Origin: Neoaquamicrobium microcysteis
GTDB lineage: Bacteria; Pseudomonadota; Alphaproteobacteria; Rhizobiales; Rhizobiaceae
NCBI RefSeq assembly: GCF_008180155.1
Contig: NZ_VSZS01000051.1
Span: 1-62,323, forward strand
Length of the DNA: 62,323 nucleotides
Reading direction: 5' to 3'
Shown here: positions 34,104 to 43,590 of the stretch, piece by piece
Position numbering within the stretch: position 1 is the first letter of the stretch
How the letters are laid out: each line of letters opens with the position of its first letter
The notes under the pieces: model-generated
The model's database searches: none
What the model was told of the DNA's origin: nothing
What the model saw: only the letters and a program-made list of their open reading frames with translations
Made by a program: the position numbers and the translations under genes

Positions 34104-35003
34104 TCAGTTTGATCGGCCTGAATAGCGGTTCGCCAGGAACTCCACGAGCAGCCGCACCTTTGCGGCGAGATGGAGCTTGTGTGGATAGAGCACGTGCACG
34201 TCGTAAGGATTTGTCTCGAATTCCTGAAGCAGCCGCACCACCCGTCCTTCCCGCATCGAGTCTTTGGCAAGGAACTCCGGCACGCAGGCCAGTCCCAGAC
34301 CAGCTTCCGCCGCGGCAAGACAGGCTTCTCCGTTCGAATACCGGATCCGGCCGCTGACGGGAGCGAGCATCGTTTCGCCCTGGGCTTCTCCGCGGAAGGG
34401 CCACTTGTTTGGTTCGCGGAAGTTGGTGTCGATGATGCAGGCATGGTCCGACAGGTCGGCGGGAGCCATCGGTTCAAGATGCCTTTCCAGATAGGCTGGC
34501 GACGCGACGACCACGATCCGCACTTCCAGCAGCTTTCGCATCATCAGGCTTGAGTCGCGCGGCCTGCCGACCCGAACGGCGAGATCGAACCCCTCTTCCA
34601 CGAGGTTGGCGACACGGTCTGAGAAGCTGACATCGAGTTCTATGTCCGGAAAGCGGATCGCGAAGGCATTGAGTGCAGGCGCGAGTTCGAGCACGCCGAA
34701 GGTCAGCGGCGCCGTCATACGTAGGCGCCCGCGCGGCTCTTGGGAAATGTTGCGGATATCGAGATCGAGCGTTTCGAGTTCCTCCAGCAGCGGCCGCAGG
34801 CGCTCGTAGTAGGCCTGTCCGGCTTCTGTGGGAGAGACCGACCTTGTTGTCCTGTTCAGAAGTCGGACGCCGAGGTCGTTCTCCAGGCGTGAGACGAGCT
34901 TTGATGCCTGTGCGGCCGAGGTTCCAAGCTTTTGCGACGCGCCGACGAAGCTCTCTGCTTCCATCACGGCAACGAACATGCGGTCGCATTCCAGACGGTC
35001 CAT
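34104..35003 (-). CDS. LysR family transcriptional regulator
   Basis: A 299-residue LysR protein: winged HTH in 1-62 (MEAESFVGASQKLGTSAAQA, ASKLVSRLENDLGVRLLNRT) and the periplasmic-binding-like effector domain at 88-290 (GRLRMTAPLTFGVLELAPAL, FDLAVRVGRPRDSSLM). The subfamily resembles regulators of quinone or aldehyde detoxification. GGAGG is 6 nt from the third-codon ATG at 35003, preferred over 35009. Upstream of the three detoxification genes on the same strand with a 115-nt gap, so it is probably their regulator. Confidence 0.92.
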   Translation of the reverse strand: MDRLECDRMFVAVMEAESFVGASQKLGTSAAQASKLVSRLENDLGVRLLNRTTRSVSPTEAGQAYYERLRPLLEELETLDLDIRNISQEPRGRLRMTAPLTFGVLELAPALNAFAIRFPDIELDVSFSDRVANLVEEGFDLAVRVGRPRDSSLMMRKLLEVRIVVVASPAYLERHLEPMAPADLSDHACIIDTNFREPNKWPFRGEAQGETMLAPVSGRIRYSNGEACLAAAEAGLGLACVPEFLAKDSMREGRVVRLLQEFETNPYDVHVLYPHKLHLAAKVRLLVEFLANRYSGRSN

Positions 35004-35108
35004 GCGCATCCTCCGAACACGCTCAACCTAGCGGGCGGATCACGGCGCGGTCGGATTAACGAACCGCCGCGGCCGCCTCAAAGGCTCAGCGTCACACCGT
35101 ACTTGCAT

Positions 35109-35297
35109 TCATTGGTAGATCGGCAGTCCGGAGGTCCAGATCGCCAACCCAACAACTGCCATCAGGATCCAGAACAGCGAATTGACGAGCATCCGCATCA
35201 GGTCCCGGTTCTGGTCAGCGGTCACGCCGAGCCTATCCGACACCCAATCGCCCGGTGCCAGAAATATCGAGAGGATAAAGCGGCCAATGCTGTTCAT
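35109..35297 (-). CDS. Small two-helix membrane protein, 62 aa
   Basis: MNSIGRFILSIFLAPGDWVS begins an amphipathic helix, then SDRLGVTADQNRDLMRMLVN and a membrane span LFWILMAVVGLAIWTSGLPI. GGAGG lies 5 nt before the ATG at 35297. Proteins of this shape are widespread in alphaproteobacteria without a known role. It precedes lysR on the same strand and diverges from the lipoprotein gene. Confidence 0.7.
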   Translation of the reverse strand: MNSIGRFILSIFLAPGDWVSDRLGVTADQNRDLMRMLVNSLFWILMAVVGLAIWTSGLPIYQ

Positions 35298-35462
35298 CGT
35301 GTCCTCCGTCGGAAGCGGATTCTGCATAAGGCACAGTATGGGCCGAGAAGCGGCGGCGAGCACGTCCGGATGACACTGACAGTTCGCGTTCAGGCGGCCA
35401 CATCTAGCTGAATTATGATAACGTTCTAAGAAGCCGACCGTTTTTGCAAAGTGATTGAAGAA

Positions 35463-35867
35463 ATGCGCCTTCCCAATCTTCTCGTCTGCGGATCGCTTGT
35501 CCTGCTCGGCGGATGTGTGACGCAGATGACCACCCCGGCAGAGTCTCATTCGATCCACGATCTGACCGATACTCAGATGCGACGGATCAGGGATGACCTT
35601 CTCGTCGGTCTGAACGTGTCAGATGCGCTGTTCTCGACGGTGCGTGCTGCGGTCTCGTCATCGGGCACGATAACGGTGTGCGGGTGGGTCAGGGTCAGGT
35701 CGGACTTTCCAGACTATCCCAGATACCCTGACAACAGGCCGTTCGTCGTTACCTACACCTACGATGGCGGGCAACTCAGAAACTTCCGGGTGGCACACTT
35801 CGCCAATTCGAAAGCCGAAGTTCCTCCACTCTACGTTCGCTGCTCAGCGCTTGGAATCCCGCTGTAA
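35463..35867 (+). CDS. Small lipoprotein, 134 aa
   Basis: Signal MRLPNLLVCGSLVLLGGC with lipobox LLGGC (Cys18), then a short helical region (HDLTDTQMRRIRDDLLVGLN) and a beta-rich C-terminus with two cysteines (TITVCGWVRVRS, LYVRCSALGI) that may form a disulfide. Family not recognised. It stands alone, divergent from the small membrane gene. Confidence 0.72.
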   Translation: MRLPNLLVCGSLVLLGGCVTQMTTPAESHSIHDLTDTQMRRIRDDLLVGLNVSDALFSTVRAAVSSSGTITVCGWVRVRSDFPDYPRYPDNRPFVVTYTYDGGQLRNFRVAHFANSKAEVPPLYVRCSALGIPL

Positions 35868-36167
35868 CTGCCCCGGCCGACGATCGGAACACACTCCAAT
35901 CGATAGATGGTTCCGCAACATTAGCCACCATAGCAACGCCGGAGCCTTGGTCGAGATGATAATTCGGAAGAATTCCCAGATTTTAATCGACGTTTGCGAG
36001 GGTAGCACGGCGAGGCCGAAGGCCCTGATCGCAAAGCGCTCATGCTGATTGGTGCTACCGCATCTTTTCGGGCCGCGTTAACTGAGCTTAATCCTTACTC
36101 TACTCGCCCCCAGCACAAAGCGGCTGTTGGCGCAAAACTGGCGAACGTTGATGAAGGCTCGGATGCG

Positions 36168-38153
36168 ATGAAATGGCGAATGGGAGTAGATACTCCCGTT
36201 ATCCTGACGGGATTGACGGTCCTCGGCATGCTGATGGCCATTTCCGGCAGGTGGCTGCTCGAAGGGGTTGTCGCTGATCGGCTTTCGCTTGCAGGACTGA
36301 TTGCGGTCTATTTCGCCGGAGGGCTTCCAGCCCTGTGGCGGGCCATCGAAGCCTTATGGCGAGAGCATATCCTCGACATCGACCTCCTGATGGTGGTGGC
36401 GGCGGTCGCGGCCGCCGCGGTGGGCGCGCCCTTCGAGGGTGCCGTGCTGCTGATGTTGTTCAGCGTCTCCACGACGCTAGAGGATCGCGCGCTCGGTCGC
36501 GCCCGGCGCGCCGTCGAATCCTTGATGGCGTTGAGACCGGAGACGGCCTTCCTGAAAAGCCCCGACGGTTCGGTGCGGGAAGTCCCTGCGGCTGAGCTCG
36601 CCGTCGGCGACGTCGTCGTCCTGCGCCCCGGTGCGCGCGTTCCGGCGGATGGTGTGATCGCCCACGGTCACGGGGCACTCGACGAAGCCAGCATCACCGG
36701 CGAGTCGATTCCCGTCAGCAAGCAGCCCGGCGCGCAGGTCTTCGAGGCCACGGTCAACCTGGACGGCGTGCTGGACGTGACGATCACCAAGCCGGTCGCT
36801 GCAAGCACTGTCGCGAGGATGATCCAACTCGTCACTGAGGCGCAGGCCGCCAAGGCGCCGTCGGAGCAGTTCAGCGCATGGTTCGGCCAGCGATACACGA
36901 TCGCCGTGATGGCAGGCGCCGCGCTGGCATTCGTCGCGTTCTACTGGCTCGGTCGAGACTGGGAGGATGCGCTCTACCGGGCGGCCACGCTGCTGGTCGC
37001 GGCCAGCCCCTGCGCCATCGTCATCTCGGTGCCGGCGGCGATCCTATCGGCTTTGTCGGCCGCCGCCCGCCGCGGCGTTCTCTTCAAGGGCGGCGGGGCG
37101 CTCGAAACGCTGGCGACGGTGGACACGTTCGCCTTCGACAAGACCGGCACGCTGACGACCGGCAAGGCCGTAGTGAACCGGGTCGTCGCCTTGGACGGCG
37201 ACGAGGAGAAGTTGCTCGCCCTGCTTTCTGGCGTCGAGGCGCATTCCGAGCATCACAGCGCGGCCGCCATCCGGCAGGAGGCGGCGCGGCGTTCCATCGC
37301 CCCCGCGCAGGTGGAAAAAGTCGTGACACGGCCAAGCGCAGGCATTGTCGGAGAGCACGGACAATGTCAGCTGTGGGCCGGCAATCGCCGACTGGCCGCG
37401 CAGATGGGTGCATCCATCGACCATCCCGCGCTGGCCGAGCTGGCGAAGGACAGCCAGACCGTCATCTACGTAGGCAAGGATTCGACCGTGTTCGGCGCCG
37501 TGACAGTCGCCGACGAGGCGCGCGCCACATCCTCGCAAGCTCTCGTGGCCCTGAGAATGGGTGGCGTGCGCCGGATCGTGATGATGACGGGCGACCGCCG
37601 CCCGGTCGCCGAGAGGATCGGCGCGGAACTCGGCCTGCGGTCGGACCAGATCCACGCCGACATGCTGCCAGAGGACAAGGTTCGCATGGTCGGGGAGCTT
37701 ACCACCACGGGTAAGGTCGCGTTCGTCGGCGACGGTGTGAACGACGCGGCCGCGCTTGCCCGCGCCGATGTCGGCATTGCAATGGGGGCCGCAGGGTCGG
37801 ACGTTGCCCTTCAGGCGGCCGATGTCGCGCTTCTGTCGGAAGACATGCGACAGCTCGCCGACGCCCAGAACCTCGCCAAACGAACCGCTCGGATCATCCG
37901 CCAGAACCTCGCCTTCGCGATGCTCGCCATGGCGGTGCTGGTCATCGGCGGATTGTTCTTCGAGCTTCCCCTTCCGCTCGCCGTGATAGGCCATGAGGGG
38001 GGTACCGTCATCGTGGTCCTCAACGGCCTCAGGCTGCTAGCAGGACCCGCAAAGGACCGCAGTGAAACGAGCTCAGCTTTGCCGCGGCGAGCCATAAATT
38101 CCTCAGGTGTCGCCCGACAAGCTTATCGTCGAAAGATCTATCGGCCAACGTGA
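36168..38153 (+). CDS. P1B-4-type metal-transporting P-type ATPase (CtpD/CoaT-like)
   Basis: A heavy-metal pump without an N-terminal metal-binding domain (661 aa from 36168). TM metal motif SPC in LVAASPCAIVISVPAAILSA (Cys282), phosphorylation Asp324 in DKTGTLT, hinge GDGVNDAAALARADVGIAMG, and HEGGT in TM8 (His609). SPC with HEGGT is the P1B-4 signature, associated with export of Co2+, Fe2+ or Zn2+. The TGES actuator loop is present (EASITGESIPVS). The C-terminal 35 residues past the last helix are atypical. The start is uncertain; an ATG at 36042 is upstream in frame. Convergent with the cbb3 cluster, where Fe/Cu homeostasis matters. Confidence 0.92.
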   Translation: MKWRMGVDTPVILTGLTVLGMLMAISGRWLLEGVVADRLSLAGLIAVYFAGGLPALWRAIEALWREHILDIDLLMVVAAVAAAAVGAPFEGAVLLMLFSVSTTLEDRALGRARRAVESLMALRPETAFLKSPDGSVREVPAAELAVGDVVVLRPGARVPADGVIAHGHGALDEASITGESIPVSKQPGAQVFEATVNLDGVLDVTITKPVAASTVARMIQLVTEAQAAKAPSEQFSAWFGQRYTIAVMAGAALAFVAFYWLGRDWEDALYRAATLLVAASPCAIVISVPAAILSALSAAARRGVLFKGGGALETLATVDTFAFDKTGTLTTGKAVVNRVVALDGDEEKLLALLSGVEAHSEHHSAAAIRQEAARRSIAPAQVEKVVTRPSAGIVGEHGQCQLWAGNRRLAAQMGASIDHPALAELAKDSQTVIYVGKDSTVFGAVTVADEARATSSQALVALRMGGVRRIVMMTGDRRPVAERIGAELGLRSDQIHADMLPEDKVRMVGELTTTGKVAFVGDGVNDAAALARADVGIAMGAAGSDVALQAADVALLSEDMRQLADAQNLAKRTARIIRQNLAFAMLAMAVLVIGGLFFELPLPLAVIGHEGGTVIVVLNGLRLLAGPAKDRSETSSALPRRAINSSGVARQAYRRKIYRPT

Positions 38154-38179
38154 ATGGTGTCAGGCGGCGTACTCGCCGC

Positions 38180-38311
38180 TCAGAACAGCTTGAGCGCGAC
38201 CGCGGCCAAGCTGATAGCCAGAACTGCAAGAGAAGGGATTACTACCGCCGCTCCTGCGGCAACAGAGAGCGCCGCGATCCAGTCGAACTTCCTGTCGGCC
38301 GTCATTCCCAT
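38180..38311 (-). CDS. Small hydrophobic protein, 43 aa
   Basis: MGMTADRKFDWIAALSVAAG then a long Ala/Val/Leu membrane span ending LKLF. It lies 18 nt after ccoS on the same strand and 26 nt from the convergent ATPase gene. Size and place suggest a small accessory membrane protein of the cbb3 assembly unit; no family recognised. An internal ATG six bases downstream is also possible. Confidence 0.5.
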   Translation of the reverse strand: MGMTADRKFDWIAALSVAAGAAVVIPSLAVLAISLAAVALKLF

Positions 38312-38329
38312 GGTCGTTCCTTTTCGTCC

Positions 38330-38518
38330 TCAACGCCTGCTTCCGGGGCGACGTTCCGGCCCGGGCAGCGGCGCATCACTGCCTTGGTGGAGAACGCGCT
38401 CCGCCGCTCCGTCGAGATCCTCGAGCTGGCCGCTCTTCATCGACCAGAGGAAGGCAAGCAGGCCCGCCAGGCCCATGCCGAGAGCAACAGGGACCAGCCA
38501 GGCCAGAAGACCGGTCAT
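38330..38518 (-). CDS. ccoS: cbb3 oxidase assembly protein CcoS
   Basis: A 62-residue single-span protein needed for cofactor insertion (heme b and copper) into cbb3 oxidase. Membrane segment [22 protein letters not shown] is split here by reading as [16 protein letters not shown] and [19 protein letters not shown]; the [15 protein letters not shown] motif after the span is the CcoS signature. ATGA overlap with ccoI. Confidence 0.92.
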   Translation of the reverse strand: MTGLLAWLVPVALGMGLAGLLAFLWSMKSGQLEDLDGAAERVLHQGSDAPLPGPERRPGSRR

Positions 38519-40758
38519 GCCGTCGCCGGACTCAGGACGTCCGCCCCCGTTTTTGGCGCTGGCTCGCGCCTGTCGGAAAGCACCCGCAGCGAGTTCGCCA
38601 CGACCAGGATCGACGACGTCGACATCGCCACTGCAGCGACGAGCGGCGTGACGTAGCCCGCCACGGCCAGCGGCAGCGCGAGCGCGTTGTAGGCGATCGA
38701 GATCGCGATGTTCTGGCGGACCAGGCGCATGGACTTTCGGGCAACGGATATCGCCTCCGGCACGCTGCGCAGGCTGGATCCCAGGAAGACGAGATCGGCC
38801 GCGCTGCGACCCACATCGGCTGCCGTCGATGGTGCCATAGATACGTGCGCCGCTCCAAGGGCAGGCGCATCGTTGATGCCGTCGCCGACCATCAGCACCC
38901 GTCGCTCCCCGTGCCGGAGCGTTTCCAGGTGGCTGACCTTGTCTTCCGGACGCTGCCTTCCCGACATCTGCCCGATGCCCGTCAGCTTCGCGACCCGCCG
39001 GGTCTCTTCCTCGGCGTCCCCCGACAGCAGTTCCACCGACAGCCGGGAATCCTTCAAGGCCGTCACCGCCGCGGCGGCTCCCTCGCGCAACGTGTCCGAC
39101 ACGTCGAAACGGCCGACCAAGATGCCGTCGCGGGAAAGGCAGGGGCCCGAGCCGCTCGGATCGCCATCTCCTTCGACCGCCCAGCCGGGCCTGCCGAGCC
39201 GCCAGAGGCCGGCCCCGATACGGGCTTCGATCCCGTTGCCGGGAATCTCGCGCGCCTCGGATGCCTCGACGCTCTCGCTGCCGCCAAGTGCTGCGACCGC
39301 GTTGGCCGCCGGATGGCGTGACAGCCGTGCCAAGGCGGCAGCGACAGGCAGTTCGGCCTGGGGCACGTCATACGAAGTGACCCGCAGCCGTCCGGTCGTC
39401 AGCGTTCCTGTCTTGTCGAGAACGATGTGGTCGATCTCCGCAAGCCGCTCCAGCGCACTTCCGTCCTTCATGGTGACGCCGATTCCGAACAGACGGCGCG
39501 CGGCGGCCGCCTGGACCATGGGGACGGCGAGGCCGAGCGCGCAGGGACAGGTGATGATCAGGACGGCGATCGCCAGCGTCAGCGAACGGTGCCAGTCGCC
39601 GGTCGCCGCGAGCCAGCCCGCGAACGTCGCCAGCGCGACCGCATGGACGACTGGCGAATAGAGGGCGGCGGCGCGGTCGGCGATCCTGCGGTAGCGTGCG
39701 CGGCTGCCTTCGGCGGCCTCCATCAGCCTGACCATGTCGGCAAGGAACGAGTTGGCGGGGCGGCGGTTGATGCGCACTTCGATCGGGCCGCTGAGGTTCA
39801 GCGCTCCTGAGAGCACCCGCGACCCGGGCGCGATGCTCTCCGGCGAAGTCTCCCCTGTGACGACGGAGAGATCCAGCGTTCCAACGCCCTTCAGCACGGT
39901 GCCGTCCGCAGGTATCCGCTCGCCTACGGCCACGAACACGGTATCTCCCTCGCGCAGCGACTGAACGTCCCGGAAATCGCGGCCGCCGTCCCCATCCAGC
40001 ACGGTCGCTCCGCGCGGCATCATCCGCGCCAATGACCGCACCGCATCGCGCGCCCTCCCGCGCATGGAGTGATCGAGCGCGCGCCCAGCCAGCAGGAAGA
40101 ACAGGAGCGACGTCACTGCGTCGAAGTAGGCGTGCTCTCCTCCGGACAGCGCATCGTACGTGCTGAGGACGAAGGCCAGCAGGATGCCCACGCTGATGGG
40201 CACGTCCATGTTGGTTCGCCCGACGCGCAGCGCGCTCCAGGCGGACGCGAAGAAAATGCGGCCCGAATAGGTCACCGCGGGCACGGCCAGGGTCGCGGAG
40301 ATCAGGTGGAAGGCATGGCGCGTGCCCTCCTCGGCCCCGGACCAGATCGAAACAGACAGGAGCATGATGTTCATCGCGGCGAAGCCCGCGACGGCCGTTG
40401 CCCGCAGCAGCTTCCCCATCTCCGGGTCGCCGATCGGATCGGGCTCGGCCAGCGTCGCCGCGTAGCCGACCCGGCGAACGGCGTCGATCATGGGCGGCAC
40501 CGGACCGTCCGTCCGCCACTTTACGGCTGCCCTCCTCGCAGTCAGGTTCACGCGTGCGGCCGTCACGCCCGGAAGCCTTCCCAACGCGCCTTCGATCGCG
40601 CCGATGCACGCGCCGCAGTGCGCGCCGGGAACGCTCAGGTCGGTCTGCATGATGCCGTTACCGAGGTCCCGGCTGGCCAGCCGGATTTCCTCGGAGGGCA
40701 CGTCCCGCCCCGGCCCCGCCATCAGGGCGGCCTCCGCTCCGGGCGCGCAGCAGCTCAT
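38515..40758 (-). CDS. ccoI: Copper-transporting P-type ATPase CcoI/FixI
   Basis: A 747-residue P1B copper ATPase that supplies copper to cbb3 oxidase. N-terminal Cys-rich head MSCCAPGAE, heavy-metal domain motif [15 protein letters not shown] in [36 protein letters not shown], and [21 protein letters not shown] and the CxxC domain mark Cu+ specificity. Starts 4 nt after the DUF2189 stop with GGAGG upstream, so it is in the cbb3 operon; ccoG and ccoH were not seen. Confidence 0.95.
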   Translation of the reverse strand: MSCCAPGAEAALMAGPGRDVPSEEIRLASRDLGNGIMQTDLSVPGAHCGACIGAIEGALGRLPGVTAARVNLTARRAAVKWRTDGPVPPMIDAVRRVGYAATLAEPDPIGDPEMGKLLRATAVAGFAAMNIMLLSVSIWSGAEEGTRHAFHLISATLAVPAVTYSGRIFFASAWSALRVGRTNMDVPISVGILLAFVLSTYDALSGGEHAYFDAVTSLLFFLLAGRALDHSMRGRARDAVRSLARMMPRGATVLDGDGGRDFRDVQSLREGDTVFVAVGERIPADGTVLKGVGTLDLSVVTGETSPESIAPGSRVLSGALNLSGPIEVRINRRPANSFLADMVRLMEAAEGSRARYRRIADRAAALYSPVVHAVALATFAGWLAATGDWHRSLTLAIAVLIITCPCALGLAVPMVQAAAARRLFGIGVTMKDGSALERLAEIDHIVLDKTGTLTTGRLRVTSYDVPQAELPVAAALARLSRHPAANAVAALGGSESVEASEAREIPGNGIEARIGAGLWRLGRPGWAVEGDGDPSGSGPCLSRDGILVGRFDVSDTLREGAAAAVTALKDSRLSVELLSGDAEEETRRVAKLTGIGQMSGRQRPEDKVSHLETLRHGERRVLMVGDGINDAPALGAAHVSMAPSTAADVGRSAADLVFLGSSLRSVPEAISVARKSMRLVRQNIAISIAYNALALPLAVAGYVTPLVAAVAMSTSSILVVANSLRVLSDRREPAPKTGADVLSPATA

Positions 40759-40762
40759 CGCC

Positions 40763-41581
40763 TCAGGCCTCCGGCCGCGCCACGGCGACATAGGCATGCC
40801 AGGTCGCATGCCCGAGCAGCGGGAAGATCACGATCATGCCCAGCAGTCCGGTGGCGACGCAGAGCGCGAAGAGCACGATCACCATCGCTCCCCATCCGAT
40901 CATCGCCGGAAGGTTGTTCCACACCAGCTTCATGCTGGTCCCCATGGCCGTCAGCGCGTCGACCCGGCGGTCGAGCATCATCGGCACGGAAAACACGCTG
41001 ATCGAGAAAGCAAAGGCTGCGAACAGCCCACCGATGGCTGTCCCGACCGCGATCATCGTCCAGCCATAGGCCGAGCCAACCAGAACGCCGATGACGTTGT
41101 CCAGGCCCGGGAAAGCGGTGACCCCGAAGAACAGGGCCCACAGAAGCACCGCGGCCCTGGTCCAGAGCAGCATGAGCAGGCTGAGCAGCAATCCCGCGAA
41201 GAAGACCTGCGGCCCGGCGTTCGGGCGGGTCCTGAGCATCGAAGCAAGCCCGATCGTCCTGCCCTCGCCGAGAGCGCGGCTCTTCGCGTAGAGGCCTATC
41301 GCAAGGAAGGGGGCGACGATCAGGAAGCCCGCCAGTGATGGGAAGAGGATGTAGTCCCGGCCGAACTCGAACAGAGTCCAGACGAAGGCTGCCGACAGCA
41401 GGAACACGCCGACGCCATAGGCGATGCTGGTCGAAGGCGCGCGCCAGAAATCTTGCCACCCCAGCGCCAGCCACCGCAGGCCCGCCAGCACGGTCAGGCC
41501 GCGCTGGAGCGCCGGGTCGCGCGTCTCACCGATGCCGGAGGTCTCGCTCAGCAGCCAATAGGACCTGTCAGTCTCACTCAT
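40763..41581 (-). CDS. DUF2189 family membrane protein
   Basis: A 272-residue polytopic protein with about six membrane helices; [20 protein letters not shown] and [20 protein letters not shown], and [20 protein letters not shown] are the DUF2189 signature blocks. This family recurs near cytochrome oxidase genes of alphaproteobacteria; role unknown, perhaps oxidase or membrane assembly. The start at 41581 follows GGAG; longer frames add a non-conserved extension. Confidence 0.85.
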   Translation of the reverse strand: MSETDRSYWLLSETSGIGETRDPALQRGLTVLAGLRWLALGWQDFWRAPSTSIAYGVGVFLLSAAFVWTLFEFGRDYILFPSLAGFLIVAPFLAIGLYAKSRALGEGRTIGLASMLRTRPNAGPQVFFAGLLLSLLMLLWTRAAVLLWALFFGVTAFPGLDNVIGVLVGSAYGWTMIAVGTAIGGLFAAFAFSISVFSVPMMLDRRVDALTAMGTSMKLVWNNLPAMIGWGAMVIVLFALCVATGLLGMIVIFPLLGHATWHAYVAVARPEA

Positions 41582-41594
41582 CGAAACTCCTCCC

Positions 41595-41789
41595 TCAGCA
41601 CGCCGACTTCGCGGCCCGGTAGCTGCCGCTCGTTCCCGCCTCCTTGAGATGAGGCACGCATTCCGGCTGCGACGAGACTGCCACATAGACAAGATGCGCA
41701 TTCGCCGCCGCGACAAGCAGCAGTCCGGCAGGAACCAGCAGCCATGCGCAAGTCCAGCGTCGGCGGCTGCTCGCGGTCCGGGCCGTCAT
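41595..41789 (-). CDS. Small membrane protein in the cbb3 operon, 64 aa
   Basis: A 64-residue protein: basic N-terminus (MTARTASSRRRWTC), a single span AWLLVPAGLLLVAAANAHLV, then a periplasmic tail with two cysteines (SSQPECVPHLKEAG, YRAAKSAC). It overlaps the ccoP stop by ATGA and precedes DUF2189 by 13 nt. It occupies the position where other operons carry FixH/CcoH; the sequence does not show FixH features. Role unknown; a copper- or heme-handling aid is conceivable. Confidence 0.75.
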   Translation of the reverse strand: MTARTASSRRRWTCAWLLVPAGLLLVAAANAHLVYVAVSSQPECVPHLKEAGTSGSYRAAKSAC

Positions 41790-42667
41790 GGCTGACCCGT
41801 CCCGAGATCATGGACATAAAGCGACAGGGTCCGGATTTCGGCATCCGTCATCCGCTCGTCCCAGGTCGGCATGTGGCCCTGCCTGCCTCCATGGACGGAC
41901 GCGATGATCGTCTGCAGGTCGCCCCCGTAGACCCAGCGCGAATCCGTCAGGTCCGGAGCGCCGACCTCGCGGTTGCCTTCAGCGTTCTCGCCGTGACATG
42001 CCGCGCATGTGGTCACGAAGACCTCGCGTCCGGCTTCGATGCGCTCCAGGTTTTCCTCGGTCGAGTAATCGGGATTGCTCAGCGAATAGACATAGGCCGC
42101 GACGCTTCGAACCTGGTCCCTCTCCAGCATCCCGTCGCGTCCGAAAGCGGGCATCTGCGCGATCCTCGTGTCCGGATGGGTGGTGTTGATGCCGTAGCGC
42201 AGCGTCTGCTCGATCAGCTCGGGACCGCCGCCCCACAGCCAGTCATCATCGGTCAGGTCCGGGTAGCCGGCGCGTCCGCGACCGTCGCGCCCGTGACAGG
42301 CCGCGCAGTTGTCGCCGAAGAGCTGTCGTCCGGTGCCGCGAATGGTCCGCATCAGGGCCTCGTCGGCCAGGATGGCGTCGTAGGCCTCGGCTTCCAGACG
42401 GGTCATCCAGACCGATCGTTCTTGCTGGCCCTCGGCGACACGCTCTTCGACAGTCGTGCGCTGGTCGACGCCCAGCAGTCCCTTGGTGTAGGTCGTGCCG
42501 ATCGGCCAGGCGGGCACGAAGAACCACCAGGCGATCGCCCAGAGATGGGTCACGATCAGGAACATCAGCACGCCGCGCGGGACGGGGGTGTCAAGTTCCT
42601 TGATACCGTTCCATTCGTGCCCGGTCGTTTCCCTTCCGGTGACGGGATCGCGCTCATTCACTTCCAT
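41786..42667 (-). CDS. ccoP: cbb3 oxidase subunit III, diheme cytochrome c (CcoP)
   Basis: A 293-residue subunit with an N-terminal anchor (RGVLMFLIVTHLWAIAWWFF) and two c-type heme motifs, CAACHGRDGRG and CAACHGENAEG, each with a downstream Met ligand (QMPAFGRDG, HMPTWDERM). It transfers electrons from cytochrome c to CcoO and CcoN. The ATG at 42667 overlaps ccoQ by 10 nt and its stop overlaps the next gene. Confidence 0.97.
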   Translation of the reverse strand: MEVNERDPVTGRETTGHEWNGIKELDTPVPRGVLMFLIVTHLWAIAWWFFVPAWPIGTTYTKGLLGVDQRTTVEERVAEGQQERSVWMTRLEAEAYDAILADEALMRTIRGTGRQLFGDNCAACHGRDGRGRAGYPDLTDDDWLWGGGPELIEQTLRYGINTTHPDTRIAQMPAFGRDGMLERDQVRSVAAYVYSLSNPDYSTEENLERIEAGREVFVTTCAACHGENAEGNREVGAPDLTDSRWVYGGDLQTIIASVHGGRQGHMPTWDERMTDAEIRTLSLYVHDLGTGQP

Positions 42668-42831
42668 GGCTTGTCGTCCCTGTCGAGGATGCTGGTCTTT
42701 GCCCTGTCGAAACGTTTCCGGTTCGAGGGCCAGAAGGCATAGGCGATGACGCACAGGAAGAAGCCCATCAGGTAGAACAGGCCCCAGCTTTTGGAGAAGG
42801 CGACTAGGGTTTCGTGGCTGATCTCGAACAT
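42658..42831 (-). CDS. ccoQ: cbb3 oxidase subunit IV (CcoQ)
   Basis: A 57-residue subunit stabilising the complex: MFEISHETLVAFSKSWGLFY, then a span LMGFFLCVIAYAFWPSNRKR and the tail FDRAKTSILDRDDKPWK. FWPSNRKRFD and PLDRDDKPW-like ends are classic. Falls below the length of most ORF calls but lies exactly between ccoO and ccoP. Confidence 0.95.
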   Translation of the reverse strand: MFEISHETLVAFSKSWGLFYLMGFFLCVIAYAFWPSNRKRFDRAKTSILDRDDKPWK

Positions 42832-42834
42832 GGC

Positions 42835-43587
42835 TCAGTCCTCCGCATCGGGAGCTGGTTCGGTCGCGGCCGTGTCGCGGAACGCGGCGTCGGTTAGCCT
42901 GCCAAGCACCTGCAGGTAGGCCACGAGCGCGTCCATCTCGGTAAGCCGCGTGGCGACCCCATCGAAGGCGCTCACCTGTGTTGCCTCGCCGTAGCGCTCA
43001 GTCACCCCTGAGGCAGCCTCGCTGTCGGGGGAGGCCTGGCCGTAGGCATCACGGGCCGCGTTGGCGACCATCTCGTCGGTGTAGGGCACGCCCAAGGCCT
43101 GCTGGGCCGCAAGATGCTGCCCGAGGTCGTCAGTCCTCAACACGGTGCGCGCGAGGAAGGCGTAGGCGGGCATGTTGGACTCCGGCACGACGTCGCGCGG
43201 ATTGATCAGGTGGGCGACGTGCCAGAGATCGGAATACTTGCCGCCGACACGGGCAAGGTCTGGCCCTGTCCGCTTCGATCCCCAGAGCATCGGGCGATCG
43301 TACTGGGACTCGACGGCCAGCGAATAAGGTCCGTAACGCTCGACCTCGTCGCGCAACGTACGGATCATTTGGCTATGACATGCATAGCAGCCTTCACGCA
43401 CATAGATGTTTCGTCCGGCCAGCTCAAGCGGCGTATAGACCCGCATGTCCGGCGCTTCCTCAACCGTTTCGTCGATGGTGAAGAGCGGCGCGATCTCGAC
43501 GATGCCTCCGACGCTCGCGGCGGCGATGATGGCCAGCACGAACCCGATCGCCGAGCGCTCAAGTTTGCGGTGGAAGAGTTCAGGCAT
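42835..43587 (-). CDS. ccoO: cbb3 oxidase subunit II, monoheme cytochrome c (CcoO)
   Basis: A 250-residue membrane-anchored cytochrome c. N-terminal span ERSAIGFVLAIIAAASVGGI, heme motif YVREGCYACHSQMIRTLRDE, WGSKRTGPDLARVGGKYSDL and NMPAYAFLA (Met ligand). Electron carrier between CcoP and CcoN. Starts 3 nt after the ccoN stop. Confidence 0.97.
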   Translation of the reverse strand: MPELFHRKLERSAIGFVLAIIAAASVGGIVEIAPLFTIDETVEEAPDMRVYTPLELAGRNIYVREGCYACHSQMIRTLRDEVERYGPYSLAVESQYDRPMLWGSKRTGPDLARVGGKYSDLWHVAHLINPRDVVPESNMPAYAFLARTVLRTDDLGQHLAAQQALGVPYTDEMVANAARDAYGQASPDSEAASGVTERYGEATQVSAFDGVATRLTEMDALVAYLQVLGRLTDAAFRDTAATEPAPDAED

Positions 43588-43590
43588 CGG

